From contig NZ_LRMM01000005.1 of NCBI RefSeq assembly GCF_001647275.1, positions 1 through 64,000 on the forward strand: a stretch of 64,000 nt of DNA. The letters run 5' to 3'. Source of the DNA: Rufibacter ruber. Its GTDB lineage: Bacteria; Bacteroidota; Bacteroidia; Cytophagales; Hymenobacteraceae. Position numbers and translations under genes: made by a program. The notes below the pieces were generated by a model, which was not told the DNA's origin, did no database searches, and worked only from the letters and a program-made list of their open reading frames with translations. This document shows, piece by piece, positions 8,599-17,378 of this stretch (the stretch's first letter is position 1; each line of letters begins with the position of its first letter).

Positions 8599-9168
8599 GT
8601 GAAACCAGAACATTCTCTAGATAACCCGTGGACCACCCTTGAAACCAAGCCCGTGTACAGCAACCCCTGGATTAGCGTGCGCGAAGACCAGGTGATTAAC
8701 CCCGGCGGCGGCAACGGCATTTACGGCGTGGTCTCCATGAAGAACAAGGCCATCGGTATTATTCCCATTGATGACGAAGGCAACACGTGGTTGGTGGGCC
8801 AGTACCGTTATCCATTAAACGAGTACTCGTGGGAGATTCCCATGGGCGGCGGCCCCGTGGAGCTGGACGTGCTGGAATCCGCGAAGCGGGAACTGAAGGA
8901 GGAAACCGGCCTCACCGCCGCTGAATGGACCAAAATTGCCCGCATTCACACCTCCAATTCCGTCACAGACGAAGAAGGGTTTATTTTTCTGGCCGAGGAA
9001 CTGACCCACGGCGAGACCGAGATGGAGGAAACCGAGGACATCAAAATCTGGAAGCTTCCGTTCCCTGAGGCCGTGAGAATGGCCATGAACGATGAGATTA
9101 CCGATGCCATCAGCGTGGCCGGTCTGCTCAAAGCCGAAAAGATTTTATTGACCCGCCGCCCAAAATAA
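8599..9168 (+). CDS. NUDIX hydrolase (ADP-ribose pyrophosphatase-like)
   Basis: A 189-residue NUDIX protein that would hydrolyse a nucleoside diphosphate linked to another moiety, most like the ADP-sugar pyrophosphatase branch. The NUDIX box runs from GGGPVE through RELKEETGL, with the metal-binding REx2EE glutamates intact. The N-terminal VYSNPWISVREDQV strand pattern is typical of ADP-ribose/ADP-sugar pyrophosphatases. The start is a GTG; the next in-frame ATG would remove the first fold strand, so GTG is preferred. Substrate is not determined by the sequence. Confidence 0.88.
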   Translation: MKPEHSLDNPWTTLETKPVYSNPWISVREDQVINPGGGNGIYGVVSMKNKAIGIIPIDDEGNTWLVGQYRYPLNEYSWEIPMGGGPVELDVLESAKRELKEETGLTAAEWTKIARIHTSNSVTDEEGFIFLAEELTHGETEMEETEDIKIWKLPFPEAVRMAMNDEITDAISVAGLLKAEKILLTRRPK

Positions 9169-9206
9169 GCGCTTTTTATTGCACTAACTTTTAGTGGCTG
9201 GCGTTG

Positions 9207-9246
9207 CCGTTTTGAGCCTGTTTTGGTGAAAACAGGCCAAAAACGG
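9207..9246. repeat. Family A palindrome, copy 8
   Basis: CCGTTTTGAGCCTGTTTT, loop ggt, GAAAACAGGCCAAAAACGG. Well preserved; between the NUDIX gene and the plsC operon. Confidence 0.85.
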
Positions 9247-9287
9247 GTGGCACCGGCCAGAAACGTGGTGCATTTCCTTTTAATTCG

Positions 9288-9295
9288 TAATTTTG
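9288..9295 (+). promoter_or_regulatory. TAnnTTTG-type box at the plsC start
   Basis: TAATTTTG is an exact match to the Bacteroidota -7 consensus. It is only 5 bp before the chosen ATG at 9301, so if it is used the mRNA would be nearly leaderless or start inside the gene. Confidence 0.35.
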
Positions 9296-9300
9296 GAAAG

Positions 9301-10104
9301 ATGAAAGCGCTCAAGGCCATCGGTAGAAAGGTGTATTCAGTGTGGTGTACCACCTGGTTTGTACTTCCGTTCATTGTGACGTACCCGCTGTTTAGGCTGT
9401 TTATTGCCAAACCCAGCCGTCTTAAGCACGCGCACACCATTAACCGCATCTGGTCTAAGCTGCAGCTGCGCATGTACCTCATGCCCATCACCATACGTGG
9501 CCGCGAGCACATTGACCCCAAGCAGCTGTACGTGTTCGCGCCTAACCACAGCTCGTACATTGACATTCCGTTGATCATTGCGGTCATGCCCGGTTTCCTG
9601 AATTTTGTGGGGAAAAAGTCTTTGACCAAGGTGCCGCTGTGGGGCAAGATTTACCAGGCGCTCTACATTGCCGTTGACCGGGACAGCCCCGTGAGCCGCG
9701 CCAAAGCCTACGTTTCCAGCAAGCAGAGCATTGAGGCGGGGCGCAGCGTGGTGATTTTCCCCGAGGGCAAGATTTCGCCGGAGGCGGGCCGTACCATGCT
9801 GCCGTTCAAAGACGGTCCGTTCAAGCTGGCCATTGAGAAGCAGGTGCCGCTGGTGCCCATCACCATGCCCTACAACCACCTGTTCCTGCCAGACGTGAAA
9901 GGCAAACTGGTCATTAGGTACCACCCGCTGGAAATGACCATTCACCCGCCAATTTCTACCCAAGGCATGACGTTAGTGGATTTAGAAGCTCTCAAACAGA
10001 AGACCTTTGACATTATACAAGCTGAATTAGACGCCCACCAACCACATGAGTACCAACATAGAAACCCTGCGCCAGTTGGCGCACTTAGCCCGGCTAGAGT
10101 TTGA
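9301..10104 (+). CDS. plsC: 1-acyl-sn-glycerol-3-phosphate acyltransferase (PlsC family)
   Basis: A membrane-bound acyltransferase that converts lysophosphatidate to phosphatidate in phospholipid synthesis. With the ATG at 9301 the protein has 267 residues. An N-terminal hydrophobic stretch (WFVLPFIVTYPLFRLF) is followed by acyltransferase motif I NHSSYIDIP (H and D catalytic), motif II near DRDSPVSRAK and motif III FPEGKISP. An upstream in-frame ATG at 9223 lies inside a family A palindrome and is rejected as a start. The end of the gene overlaps gatC by 59 bp. Some PlsC-family members acylate other lipids, so the substrate is inferred. Confidence 0.9.
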   Translation: MKALKAIGRKVYSVWCTTWFVLPFIVTYPLFRLFIAKPSRLKHAHTINRIWSKLQLRMYLMPITIRGREHIDPKQLYVFAPNHSSYIDIPLIIAVMPGFLNFVGKKSLTKVPLWGKIYQALYIAVDRDSPVSRAKAYVSSKQSIEAGRSVVIFPEGKISPEAGRTMLPFKDGPFKLAIEKQVPLVPITMPYNHLFLPDVKGKLVIRYHPLEMTIHPPISTQGMTLVDLEALKQKTFDIIQAELDAHQPHEYQHRNPAPVGALSPARV

Positions 10105-10333
10105 CCAGACCAAAGAGCAGGAAATGCTTCAGGACCTGAACAACATCTTGAATTGGGTAGACAAGCTGCGCGAACTGGACACCCAGCACGTGGCTCCGCT
10201 CATTCATATTTCAGAAGAACTGAATGTGATGCGCGAAGACGTGGCCCAGAACACCGTGAAGCATGAAGATGCCCTGCGCCTGGCGCCGCGCAAAGATTCA
10301 GATTATTTCAGGGTTCCTAAGGTTCTGGAGTAG
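10046..10333 (+). CDS. gatC: Asp-tRNA(Asn)/Glu-tRNA(Gln) amidotransferase subunit C
   Basis: GatC is the small scaffold subunit of GatCAB, which amidates misacylated Glu-tRNA(Gln) and Asp-tRNA(Asn). The 95-residue length, the N-terminal LRQLAHLARLEF helix and the C-terminal APRKDSDYFRVPKVLE tail, which inserts into the GatA interface, are all diagnostic. gatA and gatB are not in the window. The first 59 bp overlap plsC in another frame, and the next gene begins within 6 bp, so it belongs to the operon. Confidence 0.95.
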   Translation: MSTNIETLRQLAHLARLEFDQTKEQEMLQDLNNILNWVDKLRELDTQHVAPLIHISEELNVMREDVAQNTVKHEDALRLAPRKDSDYFRVPKVLE

Positions 10334-10338
10334 CCTTG

Positions 10339-13300
10339 ATGAAGCCTTTCCCATATTGGCAGGCCCTGGAGCCAAGCCGGCGTTTTCTCTACCTTTTCCT
10401 CACGGCCCTTGTAGTGGCCGTGATTGGTTTAGGGGTGTACGGTTATTTCAAAGGCGAACAACTTGTTTATCCGTTAGAAAAGGAAACGGAGCTGTTCCCG
10501 GCTGAGGCGCACCTTTTTCCGTCGGCCCCTTTGCTCACTCCTATGCGGGTAGAGGTCAATGCCTATTTGGTCTCGGAACAATATGCCATTGGTGCCATGC
10601 ATCTCCCCCAGTGGGCGGTTTGGGTGCATTTGGCGGGTCTGGCGGTAGCACTGGTCTTCTTCTGGACAGAGACCAGCACCTTAACCCGTATGGCATATTA
10701 CGTGGCGGCTACGCTGGGCATGCTCTGGCTCTCCACGTTCAACCTGGACCTGTTGGGGATTTTCCCGGGCACCAGCCGAACGCTTTTACTTATTGGGTTA
10801 GGCCTGTTTGGGGTGACCAGCTATCTTTTTCATGCTTTCTGGCGCTCAGGCTCTTTTCTGTTACGTTTTGTGGTGTTCACAGCGCTTACCCTCCTCTTCG
10901 GCGGAGCCGTTTTCTTTGCCTCCCCCCTTTCTGGTGCCCTGACAGCCCTGCATATTGTCAATTACAGCACGTTGGGCAGTTTTGTGGCCGCGGTGCTGCT
11001 GATGCTGTTAGTGGCGTATGAGAACCTGCACGGCCTTCTCTGGTTCAATACCCATGCCCAACAGCCGCAAAGGCGCTTCGGGCTCCCACAGTTTCTCCTG
11101 ATCAGTGTACTTTACCTGGGCAACCTGCTCCTGTTGTACCTCCGGCAGGCCGGAATCCTGGAGATAGATTACTTGGGGTTTGATGCCTTGCTGCTCTTCC
11201 TTTTTTCTACTGCAGTAGGGTTCTGGGGCCTGCGACAACGGGAGGTGCAATATGCCCGTTTTCTCCAGTTTAAAACCGAGGCAGCGCCTCTGTACCTGGT
11301 ATTAGCCCTGCTGTCTTTCCTAAACCTGGGGTACGCTTGCTTAATGGCCAATGATACCATGGTACAAGCCTACCGCGGTGCTATCATTCTTACACACTTG
11401 GCTTTTGGCATTTCATTTTTGCTGTACGTTCTGGCTAATTTCTGGCCGCTGCTAAAAGAAAAGCTGCGGGTGTACCGGGTGGTGTATGACCCAAAGCGGT
11501 TGTCCTTCTTTGTAGTCTACCTCATGGGGGCGGTGTTGCTGGTGATCATGGTCATCAGAAACAACTATGCTGTTTTTTACCAGACCCAGTCAGCGTACTA
11601 CACCTATCTGGGGGATATGTACCAACAGACTGAAGAAAGTCCGCTGCTGGCAGAGCAGTTTTACAGCGAGGCCAGTCACCGCTCCAGGAGCAATACCCGA
11701 GCTCTAGCCTCTCTGGCAGACATGTACCATGCTGGCGGCATGCGCACCTTAGAGAGGAACCGGCTTGAGGATCTTCTCTCCAGAAAACCCTCCCCGCAGG
11801 GATTCTTACAATTAGCCAATCTCTATACAGACCCGTCAGATTTGTTTGACCATCTCAAGGTCCTCCAGACGGGTGTACGCCAGTTTCCTGAATACGCGCC
11901 GCTTCTGAACAACCTGGGCTTGCTGTATGGCACCACTACCTTCACAGACTCTGCGGCTTTTTATTTAGACAAGGCGCTGGCTCACAGCCATGAGCCGGAA
12001 GTGGTACAGGCAAATCAGCTGGCATTTCTCTTCAAGCATGGCTTTAAGCAGCAGGCGGTAGAATTCTCCCAGACGTATGACCATGACCGCCACCTGCCCC
12101 TACTGACAAACAAATTAGCCATCGGTTTTCTTATTGGTGGAAAAACACCTGTACAGACAACGGCTCCATTACAGGACAGCATCCTGTCTTCCGCATCTTT
12201 TGCGTATTTCTACCTCCAACACCTGCTTCCTACATCTAAAGGCGAGCGCAAGGCGGGCATTGCCCAAGTAGACCGGCTCCTGAGACAAGAGGCAAACCTT
12301 GGGTTTACTGATGACCTTACCCTCCTGAAGGCTGTTCTACAGCAACGGGCCGGTTACCCCGCTCAGGCAAAAGCGACCCTGGAGCAATTGGCCGCTAACA
12401 ATACAGCAACGGCTGGCCACTACAATGACATTTTGGGGCAATGGATGCTGCAGGTACAGCTGTATCCTTCTGCTGCTGCCTATTTTGGGAAGGCCCGGCA
12501 GGCTGGGTACCGTGATGCGCAGTTACATGAAGCGGTGGCCTTGGCCTTGGCTGGGCAAGAAAGTGAGGCCGCTCAACTGGCGCTGCAAACCACTACCCTG
12601 CCGGAGGCGTGGCAACAGCGCGCCGCCACCCAACTGGCCATTGCCACGCAGTTGACGCCTAGCCAGGCAGCCACAGCCCCAGATTCCCTGAAAGTCCAGT
12701 TTCTGCAGCTTAAAGCCCAGAAGTTGCCCCTGGACCAGGTGGAGCAGGTGGCCACTACCATTACCACTCCAGCGCTGGCCCCGGCAGCTGCCTTGCCCTT
12801 GATTGAAAGGTATCTGCAGGAAAAAAACCTCACCACTGCCCAAAACCTGTTACAGGCCCATTTTCCGGCTTCTTTTCCCAAAAATTATCTAAAGTCAAAA
12901 GCCAACGCCTTGCAGGCGGCACTATGGTGGCAGGCAGAGCAGTGGCAGGAGCTGAAAACCCAGCTGCCTTCCCTTTATTTTACCCCCCAAGACATAGGTG
13001 TCAAGCTTTATTATCAGGCAAAGCTGGCTCAGCGTAATAAACAGACCAAAGAAGCGACTAATCTCTTTGAACAGCTGGTACGGCAGGCACCATGGTATGA
13101 AGCAGGTTATTTGGCTGCCGCCGATTTCCTGGTCCGCCAAAAGCAGCCTCTGAAAGCCTATGACTTACTGCTGGAAGGTATTACCTTTAACCCGTCCTCC
13201 ATCGCTTTGAGAAAAGCCTATGTGCGGTTGGCATTTGACCAGGGGTTACGGGAGTATGGCCTGCAGGGACTGGAGCAACTGGAGCCTTTGTTACTGCCCG

Positions 13301-13377
13301 CTGATTACTTTCGCTTTAGAAAAGAAATAGATGCCAAACTGCAGGCCAGTGATTCACTGCAGCAGGAATGGCAATAA
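10339..13377 (+). CDS. Large multi-pass membrane protein with C-terminal TPR repeats
   Basis: A 1012-residue protein whose first ~420 residues hold about ten or more hydrophobic helices (first near [19 protein letters not shown]), ending in [17 protein letters not shown]. The remaining ~590 residues are helical repeats of TPR type: successive A/L/Y-patterned pairs such as [26 protein letters not shown] and [14 protein letters not shown]. No enzymatic motif is visible. The ATG at 10339 is preferred over a TTG one codon earlier. It sits between gatC (5 bp) and an ABC ATPase gene (11 bp), so it is co-transcribed. The TPR part probably faces the periplasm or cytoplasm as a scaffold; function unknown. 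Confidence 0.85.
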   Translation: MKPFPYWQALEPSRRFLYLFLTALVVAVIGLGVYGYFKGEQLVYPLEKETELFPAEAHLFPSAPLLTPMRVEVNAYLVSEQYAIGAMHLPQWAVWVHLAGLAVALVFFWTETSTLTRMAYYVAATLGMLWLSTFNLDLLGIFPGTSRTLLLIGLGLFGVTSYLFHAFWRSGSFLLRFVVFTALTLLFGGAVFFASPLSGALTALHIVNYSTLGSFVAAVLLMLLVAYENLHGLLWFNTHAQQPQRRFGLPQFLLISVLYLGNLLLLYLRQAGILEIDYLGFDALLLFLFSTAVGFWGLRQREVQYARFLQFKTEAAPLYLVLALLSFLNLGYACLMANDTMVQAYRGAIILTHLAFGISFLLYVLANFWPLLKEKLRVYRVVYDPKRLSFFVVYLMGAVLLVIMVIRNNYAVFYQTQSAYYTYLGDMYQQTEESPLLAEQFYSEASHRSRSNTRALASLADMYHAGGMRTLERNRLEDLLSRKPSPQGFLQLANLYTDPSDLFDHLKVLQTGVRQFPEYAPLLNNLGLLYGTTTFTDSAAFYLDKALAHSHEPEVVQANQLAFLFKHGFKQQAVEFSQTYDHDRHLPLLTNKLAIGFLIGGKTPVQTTAPLQDSILSSASFAYFYLQHLLPTSKGERKAGIAQVDRLLRQEANLGFTDDLTLLKAVLQQRAGYPAQAKATLEQLAANNTATAGHYNDILGQWMLQVQLYPSAAAYFGKARQAGYRDAQLHEAVALALAGQESEAAQLALQTTTLPEAWQQRAATQLAIATQLTPSQAATAPDSLKVQFLQLKAQKLPLDQVEQVATTITTPALAPAAALPLIERYLQEKNLTTAQNLLQAHFPASFPKNYLKSKANALQAALWWQAEQWQELKTQLPSLYFTPQDIGVKLYYQAKLAQRNKQTKEATNLFEQLVRQAPWYEAGYLAAADFLVRQKQPLKAYDLLLEGITFNPSSIALRKAYVRLAFDQGLREYGLQGLEQLEPLLLPADYFRFRKEIDAKLQASDSLQQEWQ

Positions 13378-13388
13378 ACAACGGCCTT

Positions 13389-14123
13389 ATGAGCACCATC
13401 ATTAAAACCGAGGAAATCTCTAAGATGTACCAGATGGGAACAGAACAGATCCACGCGCTCCGTTCTATTTCCATTGAAATTAAAAAAGGGGAATACGTGG
13501 CCTTCATGGGCCCGTCCGGTTCTGGAAAGTCTACGCTTATGAATATTGTAGGCTGCCTGGACACGCCCACCTCCGGCCGGTATATCCTGAACGGGAATGA
13601 TGTCAGCAATATGGTAGACAACGAGCTGGCCACCGTGCGCAACAAAGAGATTGGGTTTGTGTTTCAGACGTTCAACCTGCTTCCCCGCTCCTCTTCCCTA
13701 GACAATGTGGCCCTCCCCCTGATCTATGCCGGTTACGGCAAAGCCGAAAGGGAAGAACGCGCCATGGCTGCGCTGACCAGCGTTGGCCTTGGCAGCAGAG
13801 CCCATCATAAACCCAATGAGTTGTCTGGTGGTCAGCGCCAACGGGTAGCCATTGCCCGCGCCCTTGTCAATGATCCCAGCATTATTCTGGCAGATGAGCC
13901 TACCGGGAACCTGGACACCAAGACTTCTTATGAAATCATGGAGCTGTTTGAGAACCTGCACGCCAAAGGCAATACCATTATCATGGTTACGCACGAAGAC
14001 GACATTGCCCATTATGCCCACCGTATTGTGCGCCTGCGGGACGGGCTAGTAGAAACCGATGAAATGAACCAGAACGTGACGGTTCCTGCCCAGCAGGCGG
14101 CCGCGCATACTTCCCCCTCATGA
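13389..14123 (+). CDS. ABC transporter ATP-binding protein (LolD/MacB/FtsE type)
   Basis: A 244-residue ATPase of the lipoprotein-release/macrolide-export group. It has Walker [11 protein letters not shown]-loop [11 protein letters not shown], signature LSGGQRQRV, Walker [13 protein letters not shown] and the H-loop MVTHEDD. The Gly-Asn-Leu-Asp after Walker B is typical of LolD/MacB. The ATG at 13389 ([10 protein letters not shown]) fits the family better than the upstream start at 13368, which overlaps the previous gene. No FtsX/MacB-like permease is adjacent; the partner may be encoded elsewhere, or may be the large membrane protein upstream (speculative). The stop overlaps the next start by 4 bp (ATGA). 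Confidence 0.92.
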   Translation: MSTIIKTEEISKMYQMGTEQIHALRSISIEIKKGEYVAFMGPSGSGKSTLMNIVGCLDTPTSGRYILNGNDVSNMVDNELATVRNKEIGFVFQTFNLLPRSSSLDNVALPLIYAGYGKAEREERAMAALTSVGLGSRAHHKPNELSGGQRQRVAIARALVNDPSIILADEPTGNLDTKTSYEIMELFENLHAKGNTIIMVTHEDDIAHYAHRIVRLRDGLVETDEMNQNVTVPAQQAAAHTSPS

Positions 14124-14671
14124 AGATTTATACCAAGACCGGAGACAAAGGAGAAACATCGCTCATTGGTGGTACCCGCGTAAAGAAATCGCACCTGCGC
14201 ATTGAGGCCTACGGTACTGTAGATGAGCTCAACTCTTTTATTGGCGTGGTGCGCGACCAGGAGGTAAACCAGAAACGGCAGGAGCTGTTTTCAGAAATTC
14301 AAGACAGGCTCTTTACTATTGGCGCTACCTTGGCCACAGATCCTGACAAAAACGTGAAGATGCAGACCCCAGACCTCCATGAAACGGATATACAGCTACT
14401 GGAAGAGCAAATGGATCTGCTGGACCAGCACCTTCCGGCATTACGCAACTTCATCTTACCGGGTGGTCACCAGGCTGTCTCTTTCTGTCACGTGGCCCGC
14501 AGCGTCTGCCGCCGGGCAGAGCGCCTGGCTATTGCCCTTCAGGAGGAATCTCATGTAGATGACCTGGTGGTGAAGTATTTAAACCGTCTTTCAGATTTCT
14601 TATTTGTCTTAAGTAGGGCAATAAGTTTTGAATTAGGAGTAAAAGAAATAACTTGGAAGCCTCGTATGTGA
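14120..14671 (+). CDS. Cob(I)alamin adenosyltransferase, PduO type
   Basis: Transfers the adenosyl group of ATP to cob(I)alamin to make adenosylcobalamin. The 183-residue length and the N-terminus [14 protein letters not shown] (ATP binding) are diagnostic, as are [12 protein letters not shown] and the C-terminal [10 protein letters not shown] helix with the conserved Arg/Glu. It is the last gene of the operon and is coupled to the ABC ATPase by an ATGA overlap. Methylmalonyl-CoA mutase, whose small subunit begins at 63311, is the likely consumer of the cofactor. The stop codon lies inside the following terminator hairpin. Confidence 0.95.
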   Translation: MKIYTKTGDKGETSLIGGTRVKKSHLRIEAYGTVDELNSFIGVVRDQEVNQKRQELFSEIQDRLFTIGATLATDPDKNVKMQTPDLHETDIQLLEEQMDLLDQHLPALRNFILPGGHQAVSFCHVARSVCRRAERLAIALQEESHVDDLVVKYLNRLSDFLFVLSRAISFELGVKEITWKPRM

Positions 14672-14681
14672 GGCTTTTTTT
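14659..14681 (+). terminator. Intrinsic terminator overlapping the PduO stop codon
   Basis: GCCTC (14659-14663) pairs with GAGGC (14670-14674) over a 6-nt loop and is followed by seven T. The TGA at 14669-14671 lies partly in the right arm. Confidence 0.9.
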
Positions 14682-14731
14682 ATTCTTTCCAGCCATATTT
14701 TACGTACACTATTACCATTTACACCATACCT

Positions 14732-15802
14732 ATGCAAACAGAAGCGATGCCAATTCATACTACTGTTACCACCGCCAGCCAACTGGCTAACTTAGATTTA
14801 GAGAACCTCCAGTTCGGAAAAGTTTTTGCAGACCACATGCTGGTCATTGATTATAAAAACGGTGCCTGGCAAGAGCCTCACATCTTGCCTTATGGCCCTA
14901 TTGAAGTAAGTCCGGCCATGGCGGCCATTCACTACGGCCAAGCGCTTTTTGAAGGCATGAAAGCCTATAAAACCAAAGAAGGTGAAGTCGTGCTTTTCCG
15001 CCCGCAAGCTAACTGGGCCCGGTTGAATGAATCGGCCAAACGCCTGTGCATGCCTGAGATCCCAGAAGACCTTTTCATGGAGGGTTTAAAGCAGTTGGTT
15101 GCTTTAGATGCGGACTGGGTTCCCCAGCGCCCGGGTTACTCTCTGTACATCCGGCCAGTGATGTTCGGGTCAGAGGGATTGTTGGGCGTTCGTCCTGCTG
15201 AGGAATACAAATTCATCATTTTCTGCAGCCCCGCCAGCAGCTATTATGCAGAGCCGGTACGGGTTAAAATTGAGGAACATTACACCAGAGCCGTTGAAGG
15301 CGGATTTGGTTTTGCCAAAGCAGCCGGGAACTACGGCGGCTCTCTGCTCCCGGCAAAGCTGGCCCACCAGGAAGGGTACCATCAAATCATCTGGACAGAT
15401 GGCCGCGAACACAATTTCATTGAGGAGTCAGGCACCATGAACGTTATGTTTGTGATAGATGGCACCTTGGTTACCCCCGCCTTGAGTACTTCTATTCTGG
15501 CAGGGGTAACCCGTGATAGCGTACTACAGTTGGCCCGCGACTGGGGCATGAAGGTAGAGGAGCGCAGAATTCCTATTCAGGAAATTGTAGATGCCTACGC
15601 CGCCGGCAAACTGGAAGATGCGTTTGGTACCGGTACTGCCGCCACCATTGCGCATATCAAGTCTATCACCTACCAAGACCAGGAAATGATGTTGCCACCG
15701 GTAGCAGATAGAAAATTCTCCAACCGTGTTGCCCAGGAGCTGGATGCCATTAGGTATGGAATGGCCCCAGACCCTCATGGCTGGGTAGTTCCCGTTCAAT
15801 AA
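14732..15802 (+). CDS. ilvE: Branched-chain amino acid aminotransferase
   Basis: A PLP fold-type IV transaminase that interconverts Leu, Ile and Val with their 2-oxo acids. The 356-residue length and motifs match the BCAT type: YGPIEVSPAMAAIHYGQALFEGMKAY, quoted only in part here as FEGMKAY, then RPVMFGSEGLLGV. The PLP lysine lies in FAKAAGNYGG, EESGTMNVMF contributes substrate and phosphate contacts, and GTGTAA is the C-terminal phosphate loop. An alternative ATG at 14747 would shorten it by five residues. It is a single-gene unit between two intrinsic terminators. Confidence 0.95.
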   Translation: MQTEAMPIHTTVTTASQLANLDLENLQFGKVFADHMLVIDYKNGAWQEPHILPYGPIEVSPAMAAIHYGQALFEGMKAYKTKEGEVVLFRPQANWARLNESAKRLCMPEIPEDLFMEGLKQLVALDADWVPQRPGYSLYIRPVMFGSEGLLGVRPAEEYKFIIFCSPASSYYAEPVRVKIEEHYTRAVEGGFGFAKAAGNYGGSLLPAKLAHQEGYHQIIWTDGREHNFIEESGTMNVMFVIDGTLVTPALSTSILAGVTRDSVLQLARDWGMKVEERRIPIQEIVDAYAAGKLEDAFGTGTAATIAHIKSITYQDQEMMLPPVADRKFSNRVAQELDAIRYGMAPDPHGWVVPVQ

Positions 15803-15822
15803 GTATTCTTTCACTATATCCT

Positions 15823-15864
15823 TAGGAAGTAGCGGGCTGATCTGGCTCCTACTTCCTATTTTTG
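15823..15864 (+). terminator. Intrinsic terminator after ilvE
   Basis: TAGGAAGTAG (15823-15832) and CTACTTCCTA (15849-15858) pair perfectly, followed by TTTTTG. It starts 21 bp after the stop codon. Confidence 0.88.
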
Positions 15865-15902
15865 TTTCAGGGGAGACATCATAAAAAAGCGTAGCCAGGT
15901 GA

Positions 15903-15947
15903 TTTCTGTTTTTGGCCTGTTTTTCAAAAAACAGTCAAAAACAGAAA
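15903..15947. repeat. Family A palindrome, copy 9
   Basis: TTTCTGTTTTTGGCCTGTTT, loop, AACAGTCAAAAACAGAAA. It lies after a complete terminator, so here it is not needed for termination. Confidence 0.8.
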
Positions 15948-16027
15948 CCCGGTTCATGAACTGAACGGTTATTATTTGTGCTCCTGTACATACTTGCACC
16001 CAGTTAAAAATTACTAGATTATAAACC

Positions 16028-17105
16028 ATGACTCAAGAACAGATTAAAGAGTTGAAAGGCCGCGTTGAGGCTTTGAGGAGGTATCTTTGACTATGATGCC
16101 AAGAAAGAACAGGTAACCGCGTTAGAAGAAAAATCTCTTGCCCCTGATTTTTGGGATGATCCTAAAAAAGCAGAGTCACTCCTGAAGGAAACAAAAAGCC
16201 TGAAAACCTGGACAGATGATTTTGAAGCTACGGCCAAAGCCGTAGAAGACCTGGAGGTGTTGTTTGATTTCTACAAAGAGGGTGACGTGTCTGAAGAAGA
16301 CATGAATTCTGAATTCAAACAAACCGAGAAGGTAGTGGAAGGGCTTGAGTTCAAACGGATGCTCAGCAATGAGGAAGACCAGTTAGGCGCCATGTTGGAA
16401 GTAAACTCCGGAGCCGGCGGTACTGAGAGCCAGGATTGGGCAGAAATGCTCTACCGCATGTACCTCATGTGGGGAGAACGCAAAGGCTACACGGTTAAAC
16501 AGGTAGATTTTCAGCCCGGTGATGGTGCTGGAATCAAGTCTGCCACGCTCCAGTTTGAAGGGGACTTTGCCTACGGCTACTTAAAAGCAGAGATTGGGGT
16601 TCACCGCCTGGTACGTATTTCCCCGTTTGATTCCGGCGGCCGCCGCCACACTTCTTTTGCCTCTGTCTTCGCCTACCCTATTGTAGATGATACCATTGAT
16701 ATTCAGGTAAACCCGGCAGATATTGAATGGGACACGTTCCGGTCAGGAGGTGCCGGTGGGCAGAATGTGAACAAGGTGGAAACAGCGGTACGCCTGAAAC
16801 ATAAGCCCTCTGGCATTGTCATTGCCTGCCAAATTGAGCGGTCCCAGCTCATGAACAAAGAGCACGCCATCAGAATGCTGAAATCCCAGCTCTACCAGAT
16901 TGAAATCAACAAGCGGAATGAGGAACGGGATAAGCTGGAAAGCACCAAAAAGCGCATCGACTTTGGTTCCCAGATCAGGAACTATGTACTGCACCCGTAC
17001 AAACTGGTGAAAGATATTAGAACCAGTGTGGAGCGCAGTGATGTGCAGAATGTGTTAGATGGGGATTTGGATGAGTATATTAAGGCTTATTTGATGCAGA
17101 GTTAG
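16028..17105 (+). CDS. prfB: Peptide chain release factor 2, with programmed +1 frameshift
   Basis: RF2 recognises UGA and UAA and releases the nascent chain. Translation starts at ATG 16028 and reads 20 codons to an in-frame TGA at 16088-16090. A +1 shift on CTT then continues from GAC at 16089 to the stop at 17103-17105, giving about 358 residues. The downstream frame has no ATG until well inside the gene, so the shift is required. The shifted product has the RF2 features: [13 protein letters not shown] (the SPF stop-codon motif), the peptidyl-hydrolysis GGQ in [18 protein letters not shown], and the C-terminal domain. RF2 autoregulates: low RF2 makes ribosomes pause at UGA and shift. Confidence 0.96.
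16076..16091 (+). promoter_or_regulatory. prfB programmed frameshift signal
   Basis: An internal Shine-Dalgarno-like AGGAGG (16076-16081) lies three bases before the slippery CTT (16085-16087). The stop TGA is followed by C. This is the arrangement of the classical RF2 site, and it is striking in a phylum that makes little use of Shine-Dalgarno initiation. Confidence 0.95.
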
Positions 17106-17216
17106 GTTTAAAAGTATCTAAATCCATTAACTATTAGATGGTTTACAATGGCAGAAGTTAGATTCTGAAACTAACTCGGATATCCATTAAATAATTTTAT
17201 TTTACCTCCTACCTAG

Positions 17217-17258
17217 TTTTATTTTCTGGCTTTTTTCTAAAACAGCTAGAAAATAAAA
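17217..17258. repeat. Family A palindrome, diverged copy 10
   Basis: TTTTATTTTCTGGCTTTTTT, then CTAAAACAGCTAGAAAATAAAA. It is A+T-shifted like the surrounding DNA but keeps the outer dyad. Convergent gap. Confidence 0.55.
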
Positions 17259-17325
17259 AGATTACATATTCTGAAGAATCTATATTACTAACTATATTCA
17301 ATTACAAGTTGTATTTCTCTTGTTT

Positions 17326-17367
17326 AATAATAAAAAAGGGCTGCAAATGCAGCCCTTTTTTATTATT
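17326..17367. terminator. Bidirectional terminator between prfB and the DUF1735 gene
   Basis: A 20-bp perfect stem: arms 17326-17345 and 17348-17367, core AAAAAAGGGCTGC/GCAGCCCTTTTTT. It has a T-run on both strands, suiting convergent genes. Confidence 0.92.
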
Positions 17368-17378
17368 AAAAGTTAATA

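Noticed and set aside
9223-9300. N-terminal extension of plsC
   Set aside because: The extension comes from translating a family A palindrome; the family start matches the ATG at 9301.
16257-17105. Short RF2 starting at an internal GTG-like position
   Set aside because: It would remove the RF2 N-terminal domain. The frameshift site upstream restores a full-length protein.
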